Origin: Devosia epidermidihirudinis | Lineage (GTDB): Bacteria > Pseudomonadota > Alphaproteobacteria > Rhizobiales > Devosiaceae | Length of the DNA stretch: 64,000 nt | Direction: 5' to 3' | Assembly: GCF_000971295.1 (NCBI RefSeq) | Contig: NZ_LANJ01000012.1 | Location: forward strand, 218,994-282,993 | In this document: piece after piece, positions 8,370-16,610 of the stretch | How positions within the stretch are numbered: position 1 is the first letter of the stretch | Layout: every line of letters begins with the position of its first letter | Notes under the pieces: generated by a model | Told to the model about the DNA's origin: nothing | Seen by the model: only the letters and a program-made list of their open reading frames with translations | Databases searched by the model: none | Program-made: the position numbers and the translations under genes

Positions 8370-9578
8370 ATGTTGCAGGAATTCGCAGGCCCCTCCGAGC
8401 CGAACGAGAGTTCTGATCCCAGTCAGGATCGGATCATGTTGCTGAGTCCCGCTTTCGCAGACACACGCAAGCGCCTGTTAGAGTTCTGCGACCTTGCGGT
8501 CAAAGGCCTGAGCCGCATGGCCATGAGCGGCATGCGCTTCCCCCACACGATGCGCAGCATCGGCAATCGCAACGGCTCCGGCACCAAGGCCGAAGGCGAC
8601 AATCTGCGCTATACGATCAACGTGGCCCAAGGTCTCCTTTGGACACCAATTTCTACACAACGGCGTATTCTGGGCGGCAAAACCGCAGCGGAACTCGCCC
8701 TGTCCTGCATCAGCCGCGCCGCGCGCTCTGATGACACTGGCGCGATAGCGCTTGCTGCATGGGCGGCGGCCGAGACTGCCGGTGTATACGCCAAAGGCCT
8801 TCTCGATCTGCTTGAAAACGCCCTGCGTCCCGGCGCAAGCGTCGAAACTGTCTCCTGCGCCTGGACGCTGACTGCTGCTTTGGCGGCTCGTCACCTCGGC
8901 GATACGAGAGAGCTCGAGAAACTGGCGACAGATCGGCTCCTGGCAAGCCAATCGGATAGCGGCCTGTTCCCTCACGTTACGCCGACCTCGGCAGCCGGAT
9001 GGGGTCGATCGCATGTCGGCTGCTTTGCCGATCAGGTCTATTCCATTCAGGCTCTCGCCCGCCTCGGTTATGTCGACCGAGATGATCGCGCGATGCGAGC
9101 TTCAGAAGCCTGCGCTGCGCGGATCGTGGCGCTCCAGGGACCAGCCGGTCAATGGTGGTGGCACTACGACACCCGCGACGGCAGCGTGGTCGAGGGTTAT
9201 CCCGTCTACAGCGTCCACCAGCACGCCATGGCCCCCATGGCCCTGCTCGACTTGCAGGAGGCCGGCGGCGCTGACCATCGTGACGCACTGGCAAAGGGCC
9301 TCAAGTGGATCGATGAGCGTCCGGAAACCAAAGAAGCAATGGTATCGGTCGAAGACGGCGTCATCTGGCGAAAGGTTGGCCGCAGCGAGCCACCAAAACT
9401 CGTGCGGACCATTTCGGCCGCCACGACTGCCATCAAGACCGGCTGGCACCTGCCCGGCCTCGACGTCACCATGCCCCCCGGCAAAGTGGACCGAGAATGC
9501 CGCCCCTATGAATTCGGCTGGATGCTCTACGCCTGGCGTTCGCGCGGCGTGGTGCAACAACTGCGAGCCAACACATAA
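8370..9578 (+). CDS. Alpha/alpha-toroid-like protein of unknown function
   Basis: The 402-residue protein is not a recognised enzyme to me. Its second half looks like the repeating helical hairpins of prenyltransferase/squalene-cyclase-type or glycosidase-type toroids: SDSGLFPHVTP, GCFADQVYSIQALARLGYV and QWWWHYDTRDGSVVEGYPVY are spaced like such repeats and are rich in aromatic and acidic residues. The canonical DDTA or DxDD cyclase motifs are absent, so terpene cyclisation is unlikely; binding or processing of a polysaccharide is a reasonable guess. AAGGGA lies 6 nt before the ATG. It lies 162 nt after the glycosyltransferase gene and converges on the HlyD gene. Confidence 0.6.
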   Translation: MLQEFAGPSEPNESSDPSQDRIMLLSPAFADTRKRLLEFCDLAVKGLSRMAMSGMRFPHTMRSIGNRNGSGTKAEGDNLRYTINVAQGLLWTPISTQRRILGGKTAAELALSCISRAARSDDTGAIALAAWAAAETAGVYAKGLLDLLENALRPGASVETVSCAWTLTAALAARHLGDTRELEKLATDRLLASQSDSGLFPHVTPTSAAGWGRSHVGCFADQVYSIQALARLGYVDRDDRAMRASEACAARIVALQGPAGQWWWHYDTRDGSVVEGYPVYSVHQHAMAPMALLDLQEAGGADHRDALAKGLKWIDERPETKEAMVSVEDGVIWRKVGRSEPPKLVRTISAATTAIKTGWHLPGLDVTMPPGKVDRECRPYEFGWMLYAWRSRGVVQQLRANT

Positions 9579-9583
9579 ACCAT

Positions 9584-9603
9584 CGGGAGCCTCAGGGCTC
9601 CCG
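9584..9603. terminator. Hairpin between convergent genes
   Basis: CGGGAGCC, loop TCAG, GGCTCCCG gives a perfect 8-bp stem with a 4-nt loop. It covers the last codons of the HlyD gene and lies 6 nt beyond the toroid gene's stop. Only short T-runs follow, so termination efficiency is uncertain. Confidence 0.5.
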
Positions 9604-10986
9604 CAGGCTTTCGTCCAACCCCCGGATCAGCGGATAGAGGAAATACGAAATCACGCTGCGCTCGCCGGCGTGAATTTCTGCTGAGACGGTCATGCCGGGC
9701 AGCAGCCGGAACGTCGCCGGAACCTGCTTGAGTTGATCCTCTCCCAAGGCAATCCGTACCCTATAGAATGCGGCGCCACCCGCAGGATTGGCGTCGGCTG
9801 GCTTAGCGAAGGAGTTCTCGCTGATCGAGATGACCTTACCCTCGATCGTGCCATGCTCCTGAAAGGGGAAGGCATCAAACTTAATCCTCGCCGCGTCGCC
9901 AATGGCCAGATGGCCAATGTCATTGCTGGCGACGGTGACTTCGACCTCCAGCGGCACATTGAGTGGCACCAGCGTGATCAACGGCTCGGCTGGCTGCACC
10001 ACTGACGCAACGGAGCGCTGGGCAACCTCCAGAACAGCGGCATCGGCGGGGGCAACTAGTTCCGACATGGAGCTACGCAGATTGACCTTCCGCAGCTCTT
10101 CGCCTGCGCCAGCCTGCTTGTCCTCAAGATCAACGAGGGCCTCCATGGCTAGCCGACGATAGTCCTCGATATAGTTCTGCCGTTCGGCCCTGGTCTGCTC
10201 GAGCTGTTGCACAGCCTCGGCATACTGGCCGCGCACCTGCGTGAGCGTTACCTGAATATCGAGGCTCAGATCACGGCTTTGCATGAAATTGAGACGCGAG
10301 CCATTGCCGGCATCGGCCAGCGTTTCGTGCATGGTCTGGATTTCCTGCAGGCCCGTCAGCCGCTTGTCCAACATCGCCTCTTGCGCCTTGGACGCCTCTA
10401 GCGTCGCGTTGACATGGGCGATCTGAGCGTCGAAATCCGCAAGTTTGGCTTGATAGGCGGCATAGCGCTGCGCTGCGAGTTGGCCCTGCATTTGCGCCTC
10501 AGACGAAGCGCCAGCAGGCGCCACGTAGCGCGTGCCCGCCAGCTCCGCCTTGATCCGGTCAATTTGAGCCTTGAAGCCCGCGAGCTTGGCTTGCAACTGC
10601 CCGGAATCGGCTGAGGCAAAGGTGGGATCCAGTGTGGCCAACAATTGCCCTTTGTGGACGATGTCGCCAGACTTCACCGAGATCGTCCGAATGATCGACG
10701 TTTCGAACGGCTGCATGACCAGCGTTGGCTCAGACGTCGTGAGCTTACCGGGCGCCACGACGATCTCGTCGATATTGGACACGCTCGCCCACCAGATGCC
10801 GCAACCAATGGCAGTCGCCACCAGGTACAGCGTCAGCCGCGCTGTGATAGGCGGCTTGCGCTCTTCCAGTGCAATCGCATCAGTTTGAAAATCCATCACC
10901 GCAGCCTGTGCGGCGGGCTTTACCAGGATGAGTTTGGGTACCTTCGTGGCTTTTGCCGGGCGGACGATTTTGGGTTGAGCACTCAT
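9592..10986 (-). CDS. HlyD-family type I secretion membrane-fusion protein
   Basis: The 464-residue adaptor bridges the inner-membrane ABC exporter and an outer-membrane TolC-type channel. It has a cytoplasmic N-terminus rich in K and P, one membrane helix (about residues 51-69, TLYLVATAIGCGIWWASV), a split lipoyl/barrel domain beginning IVVAPGKLTTSEPTLVMQP, a long alpha-helical hairpin rich in A, Q and E (about residues 125-310) and a C-terminal beta-barrel ending with LLPGMTVSAEIHAGERSVI, which is close to the HlyD C-terminal consensus. The start is the ATG in a 4-nt ATGA overlap with the exporter gene; the upstream extension of the frame is a shadow. No tolC homologue is in this window. 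Confidence 0.93.
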   Translation of the reverse strand: MSAQPKIVRPAKATKVPKLILVKPAAQAAVMDFQTDAIALEERKPPITARLTLYLVATAIGCGIWWASVSNIDEIVVAPGKLTTSEPTLVMQPFETSIIRTISVKSGDIVHKGQLLATLDPTFASADSGQLQAKLAGFKAQIDRIKAELAGTRYVAPAGASSEAQMQGQLAAQRYAAYQAKLADFDAQIAHVNATLEASKAQEAMLDKRLTGLQEIQTMHETLADAGNGSRLNFMQSRDLSLDIQVTLTQVRGQYAEAVQQLEQTRAERQNYIEDYRRLAMEALVDLEDKQAGAGEELRKVNLRSSMSELVAPADAAVLEVAQRSVASVVQPAEPLITLVPLNVPLEVEVTVASNDIGHLAIGDAARIKFDAFPFQEHGTIEGKVISISENSFAKPADANPAGGAAFYRVRIALGEDQLKQVPATFRLLPGMTVSAEIHAGERSVISYFLYPLIRGLDESLREP

Positions 10987-13133
10987 CCGACAAGCTTCAT
11001 CTGCTGGTTCCACAGGTGCCGATACGTCGTGCAGCGCGACACCAGCTGGCTATGTGGCCCCACATCAACCAACCGCCCGCGATCAACAACCAGGATCGCA
11101 TCCGCGTCGGTGAGCATGGACAAGCGATGGGACACGATGATCACCGTGCGGCCCGCCGCGATGCCTTTGATGCTGCGTTTGACGATGGCTTCGCTCTCTG
11201 GATCGAGAGCGCTCGTGGCCTCATCGAGAATAAGGATCTTGGGGTCGGTGACGAGCGCCCGGGCGATGGACAGTCGCTGGCGTTGCCCGCCGGACAGATT
11301 CTCGGCCCCCTCCTCGATCAGCGTGTCATAGCCACGCGGCAATTGCTCGATGAACTCGACGGCGCCAGCCAGTTTTGCCGCCGCCACGACCTGCTCGAAA
11401 GTCGCGTCAGGCTTGGCTGCCGCGATGTTGTCGCGCACCGTGCCCCGAAACAGGAAATTATCCTGCAGCACAACGCCGACACTCCTGCGCAGATGATTGA
11501 GGTCGAGCTCGCGCACATCGTGCCCGCCAATGCGGATCAATCCCTGCTGGATCGGATACAAGCCTTGGATCAAACGCGTAACCGTACTCTTACCGGACCC
11601 ACTTCGCCCAACCACGCCCATAATGCTGCCGTCAGGCACCGAAAAGCTGATGTCGTTGAGCGCAAAGGCCCCATCCTGCCGATAGCGAAACGCCACGTTC
11701 TCGAAATCTATCCCACCGGCCAGATCTGGCCGGAGGCCTTCGGTGCGGCCCGAGCGCTCCTCTTTCTCGTTCATCACGACGCCGAGCATGCGAACCGAGA
11801 GCGCCACTTCCTGGTACTCGTGCACCATAGTCACGATTTGGACGAGCGGTCCTGAGACGCGCCCAGCCAGCATATTGAACGCGATCAGCGCTCCGACCGT
11901 CATCATCCCGTCGAACACCTGCAACGCACCGACGCCGATGATGGCCACCCCCATCAGCTTTTCCAGCAGGCCAGTGACCGCTTGGGCGGTAATCGAAATG
12001 GTTTCGACCTTGAACCGCGTATTGATTGTCTGCGCCGACCGGTCATCCCATACCCGCCGCTGCAAGGGCTCCATCGCCAGCGACTTCAGCGTCCGCATGC
12101 CGTGGACGGTCTCCACCAGCAGACCCTGCCGCTCGCCCTCAGCCGCATAGAGCGCCGCAAGCCGCTTGCGAAATGGCGCGACAAGTAGCGCCACCACCAG
12201 CCCGATCAGCGCGCTGAATCCGAGCACGATCATCGATAATGTCGTGCTGTAGAGCAGCAGCACCGGCACGAACACGAATAGCGACAGCGCATCGAGCAGC
12301 GTCAGGAACAACCGACCCGTCAGAAACTCTCGGATGCGGCTGGACTGCTGCATGTGTTTGACGAGGACGCCGGCCGAAGCCTGCTCGAAAAAGGTGATCG
12401 GCAAGTCGAGCAGGTGTTTGAATGTCCGCGTGGCAACACGAATGTCGATGCGGTTCGTTGCGTAGATCAACAGGTATCGGCGCAGGAAAACAAACATCGC
12501 CTCGAACAGCAGCGCGACGCCAACACCCACCGCGAGCACCGACAATGTCGAGTAGCTTTGGTGAACCAACACTTTGTCGATCACGAGCTGGAAGAAAATC
12601 GGCGTGGCCAGCCCCAGCGCGTAAAGGAAGAGCGCCGCCACAGCGACGTCCATGAACAACCGCCTCTGCTGCAATATCTCTGGAATGAACCAGCGAAAGC
12701 CAAAGGGTTGTTCGGGATCCGCCAGGCGATAGCTGCGCTTGGTCAGCAACAGGTCGCCGTTCCAGTGCTTGGCGAACTGGTCAAGCTTGACTTCAATTTG
12801 CCCGCCCGGCGCTTCCGCCAGCGGATCATAGAGGCGGAGAACGGCTTCCCCTCCTTCGCCCAACTCAGCGCCCAGCACGGCGACCCAATTGCCATTTTGA
12901 AGTCGGGCCAAGGCCGGATAGGCCTGACCAAGTCGCAAAATGGCCTTTTGGTTGACCTTGGTGCGATGGGCTCGCAAACCGGCGTCGCGCGCCATGCGCA
13001 GCATCAGCTCAAAGCTGATGCCTTCGTCGCGGATCGCATAATCCGCAACCAATCGCTCGGCATTGCCATCAAACCCGTGATGCCGCAGCGCTACCGCGAG
13101 GCATTCAGGGCCGGTTTGAACCTGGGGACCCAT
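10983..13133 (-). CDS. Type I secretion ABC exporter with degenerate C39-like domain
   Basis: The 716-residue protein is an HlyB/LapB-type exporter. Residues 1-125 form a C39-peptidase-like domain in which QTGPECLAVALRHHG aligns with the peptidase consensus so that the catalytic Cys position is Thr; the position expected for the catalytic His reads Asn in GNWVAVLG. The domain therefore should bind cargo without cleaving a leader. Membrane helices occupy about 150-430. The ATPase has Walker A GRSGSGKST (about 506-514), signature LSGGQRQRLSIARAL, Walker B ILILDEATSALD and H-loop IIVSHRLS. It lies 20 nt after the 101-residue protein gene and is coupled to HlyD. Confidence 0.93.
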   Translation of the reverse strand: MGPQVQTGPECLAVALRHHGFDGNAERLVADYAIRDEGISFELMLRMARDAGLRAHRTKVNQKAILRLGQAYPALARLQNGNWVAVLGAELGEGGEAVLRLYDPLAEAPGGQIEVKLDQFAKHWNGDLLLTKRSYRLADPEQPFGFRWFIPEILQQRRLFMDVAVAALFLYALGLATPIFFQLVIDKVLVHQSYSTLSVLAVGVGVALLFEAMFVFLRRYLLIYATNRIDIRVATRTFKHLLDLPITFFEQASAGVLVKHMQQSSRIREFLTGRLFLTLLDALSLFVFVPVLLLYSTTLSMIVLGFSALIGLVVALLVAPFRKRLAALYAAEGERQGLLVETVHGMRTLKSLAMEPLQRRVWDDRSAQTINTRFKVETISITAQAVTGLLEKLMGVAIIGVGALQVFDGMMTVGALIAFNMLAGRVSGPLVQIVTMVHEYQEVALSVRMLGVVMNEKEERSGRTEGLRPDLAGGIDFENVAFRYRQDGAFALNDISFSVPDGSIMGVVGRSGSGKSTVTRLIQGLYPIQQGLIRIGGHDVRELDLNHLRRSVGVVLQDNFLFRGTVRDNIAAAKPDATFEQVVAAAKLAGAVEFIEQLPRGYDTLIEEGAENLSGGQRQRLSIARALVTDPKILILDEATSALDPESEAIVKRSIKGIAAGRTVIIVSHRLSMLTDADAILVVDRGRLVDVGPHSQLVSRCTTYRHLWNQQMKLVG

Positions 13134-13153
13134 GGTGGACGTGGCGCCACCGC

Positions 13154-13459
13154 TCAGACGAAGTTCGGCGAGGCGTTGTGGTGTGCGCTGCCATTGGCCT
13201 TGCCCGAGGCAACCGGCACGACCACATCGTCATTGCGGCGAATGGCGCCAGCCTCGATCAGCCCAGCCATTGCCTTTTGCAACACATCAAAGCTGTTGGC
13301 AAAGCCTTCCAGCGACATAACGATGCGCTGGCGATGTTCCGGCACAGGCTGGCCCATATCGTCGCGCATGGTGGCGGATAGGCTCACCAAATCGAGCCGC
13401 ACCACAGTCCCGGTGACGGTGATTTCGCCGATGGCGTCAGCGTAGAGTTCGCCTTGCAT
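13154..13459 (-). CDS. 101-residue protein of the type I secretion cassette
   Basis: A small, probably cytoplasmic protein without signal peptide or membrane helix. It lies 27 nt after the giant cargo gene and 20 nt before the exporter gene, in the same direction, with AAGGAAAG ahead of its ATG. The middle part (EITVTGTVVRLDLVSLSA, then RQRIVMSLEGFANSFDVLQK) reminds me of DUF3467-like small proteins, which have a beta-rich N-terminus and an R-V-V-M-S-containing helix start, but I am not sure of that relation. Its fixed place between cargo and exporter suggests a secretion chaperone or regulator. Function unknown. Confidence 0.75.
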   Translation of the reverse strand: MQGELYADAIGEITVTGTVVRLDLVSLSATMRDDMGQPVPEHRQRIVMSLEGFANSFDVLQKAMAGLIEAGAIRRNDDVVVPVASGKANGSAHHNASPNFV

Positions 13460-13486
13460 AATAGCTTTCCTTGCGTTCGAACTGGC

Positions 13487-16400
13487 TCAGGACGCCAGCG
13501 ATCCGTTGAAGACGACGTCGACATGGTAGTTGGTGGCGTTGTAGCTACTGGTCGGAAATGCGCTGGTGCTGCCATACGCATAAAGCCCATTGCCGCCACT
13601 AGTTGAGCTGGATGGCGCAGTGAGCGGCCCGGAGGTGACAGCGGACGCGAAACCACCCGCCGAAGCGGAGTAGTTACCGTTGCTGTGGTAGGAGACCACG
13701 TAGGTGTTGCCTGCCGTAACCGAGATCGGCGTCGCGAACGAGGCAGTCTGCCAGCCGCTCGCGGTCTCGTTCTGAAACGTCAACGTCCCCAAATTAGCGC
13801 CCGCCGCACTCCACAGCGTACCCGTATGGGTGCCGGTGTTCTGTGCGCCCTTATAGAAGCGGATCCCGGTGATGGTGCCGTTCTGGCTCGTGGTGAATTT
13901 CATGCCCAGTTCGACACTGTTCGGGTCGTTCACCGCTGCCGTTGTCGGCGTCGCGCTGCTCGGGAATAGCGAGATCCCCGTGGCCGGTGCAGCCACCGTC
14001 AGCGATACATTGGCCGTCGCCGTGCCACCGCGACCATCAGAGATCGAGTAGCTGAACCCGGCGGCGCCGGAGTAGTCAGTCGTGGGCGTGAAGGTGATCG
14101 TATTGGTCTGCTGGTTGAAAGCGACAACGCCATTGGACGCACCGCCAACGCCTGTAACCACCAAAGGATCGCCGTTGGCATCGCTGTCATTGGCCAGCAA
14201 CGTCGCCGCTGCGACTTGCAGCACGGTGTTCCGCTGCGTCACCAGGCCGGTGTCATTGACCGCCGTCGGCGCGACATTGGCGCCTTGCTGGTAGACGACG
14301 TCGACCCAGTAGTTGGTCGCATTGTAGCTATTGGTCGGCAGCACCGTGCTGGAGCCGTAGCTGTAAAGGCCGTTGAGGCTCCCGGGCACGCTCTGCGTCG
14401 CGGTAAGCGCCCCGTTGGTTGTGGCCGCGCCGAAGAAAGCACCGGTAGCCGAATAGTAACCGGTGGGGGCGTGGTAGGAGACGATGTAACTGCCGCCCGC
14501 CGCCACCGCGATCGGGTTGCTGAACGTGGCTGTCTGCCAACCAGACGCACTTTCATTGGTGAAGGTGACTGTGCCTAGTTGCGCACCTGTGCTGCTCCAC
14601 AGAGTGCCGGTATGCGTGCCGACATTCTGTGGACCCTTGTAGAATTTGATACCCGTGATCGCGCCCGCTGAGGCCACAGTGAACCGCATGCCGAGCTCGA
14701 CAGAGCTGGTGTCATTGACCGTCACATTGGCCGGCGTCGCGCCACTGCCGAACACGGAGCTCCCGGTCGCTGGTGCATTGACCGCCAGGGACACACCAGC
14801 CGAGGCCGATCCGCCCTTTCCGTCTGACACCGAATAGGTAAAGCCAGCAGCGCCTGTGTATCCGGCATTGGGCGTAAAGGTCACGATGTTGGTTTGAGCA
14901 TTGAAGCTGACCGTGCCGTTGGTCGCACCGCTGACGCCAGAGATGGTCAGCAGGTCACCATCAGGGTCGGTGTCATTGGCCAAGAGGCTCGCCGCAGCGA
15001 TCTGCAGGGCCTGCCCGGTTGTCGTCACATAGCCGCTATCATTATTGCTCACCGGAGGACGGTTTGGGGCTGCCAGAACGGTTAGCCCAACCGTCGCCGA
15101 TGCGGTGCCGCCCTTGCCGTCCGAGATGGCATAGATGAACGACGCCGTGCCGAAATAGCCAGAAGTCGGTGTGAACACGACGGTGTTGGCCTGGGCGTTG
15201 TAGACCACCGTGCCATTGACCGCGCCGCTCACCCCCGTAATCGTCAATGGGTCGCCGTCAGGGTCAGTGTCATTGGCCAGCAAGGCGGCGGAACTGAACG
15301 TTAGCGCCGTGTTGAGCGGCGTGGTCTGCCCGCTATCATTGACGGCGACTGGGGAGCGGTTGACCGTACCCGTCGAGGCGAGCACGACGTCCACCCAGTA
15401 ATTGGTGCCGTTATAGCTGCTGGTCGGCATCACATTGCCGGTTCCATAGGTGAAGACGCCATTGCCTGCAGCGGGCGCCGTCAGCAGGCCGCTCACATGA
15501 TCGGTCGTGAAGTAGTTGGGCGATGTCGCGTAGTTCCCATTGCTATGGAAGCTCGCGACATAGGTGGTCCCGGCGCTGATCTGCACAGGGCTGCCAAATG
15601 TCACCGTTTGCCAGCCGCTGGCGGTTTCATTGGCGAACACTGCCGAAGCCAGCAAGGTGCCGGTGCTGCTCCAGAGCGAGCCCGTATGTGTCCCGAGGTC
15701 GGTAGCGCTCTTGTAGTATTTGATACCGGTGATCGTCCCGGCTGCTGAAGCGACGAACTTGACGCCTAGATTGACCTGAGCCGCGTCGTTGCTCGACAGG
15801 TTCGTGGGCGTGTTGTTGGTGTTGAACAGCGAACTGTTGGTGACAGCAGCCACCACTTCCATGTTGACTAGGGCCGAGCCGGTGCCACCGCGACCGTCGG
15901 AAATCGAATACCCAAAGCTCGCCTGGCCGGTGAAATTGGCGTTGGGCGTAAAAGTGAGCGTCTGGTTCTGTGCGTTAAACACCACCGTGCCGCCAGAAGC
16001 CGCGCCCGCGCCAATAATCGTCAGCGGGTCATTGTTTGGATCGGTGTCATTGGCCAGCAAGGTGGCGGCCGAGAACGTGATCGGCGTGTTGCGCTGGACA
16101 AGAAAGCCGTTATCGTTCCTCGCTATCGGCGGATCGTTGGGCAAAGCCACGCCGCTATAGATCACGTCGACCCAATAGTTCGTTCCCGCGGTGTTATTGA
16201 GCGTCGGGAACGCATTCTGGTTGGCGTAGACATACTTGCCACCCGTCGCCGTCAGCGCGCCACGCGTGACGGGACTGTCGAAGTAACCTGCGGTAGCCGC
16301 GTAACCAAGCGATCCAAAGTAACTGGCGACGTAGCTGGTGCCGGCCTGGATCGAAATCGGCGTGTCGAAGATGACCGTCTGCCATCCGCTCAGGGTTTCG

Positions 16401-16610
16401 TTTTTGAAAGTCGCCTTTGCAAGCAATGTCCCAGTAGAGGTCCACAGCGAGCCTACATGCTCGCCGGTATTGCCCACGCCCTTGTAATAGCGCAACCCGA
16501 CAATGCTGCCAGACTGGCTAGCACTGAACGTCACGCCAACATTGACGGGCGTCGTGTCGCTGACAAATGGCCGGGTCGGCAACTCATTGGCGGCAAACAG
16601 ATTGCCCGAT
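13487..16610 (-). repeat. Repeat region: four DUF4082 and four cadherin-like units
   Basis: Within the giant protein, DUF4082 units lie at about 16610-16150, 15835-15370, 14766-14283 and 13975-13487. Each holds GxxFYKG or KYYKS, TGTLW or GSLWSSTGT, NETASGWQT and ends NYWVDVVY or NYHVDVVF. Cadherin-like units lie at about 16140-15850, 15360-15070, 15065-14770 and 14275-13985, each with an AVNDSG-like start, LLANDTDPDGDPL and FSYSISDGRGG. The aspartates of the DTDPDGD segments are probably calcium ligands. The order is D-C-D-C-C-D-C-D, so growth by duplication of a two-domain block is likely. Confidence 0.85.

Noticed and set aside
8370..9578. Terpene or squalene cyclase
   Set aside because: The helical repeat look is there, but no DxDD or DDTA motif and no regular QW repeats are visible.
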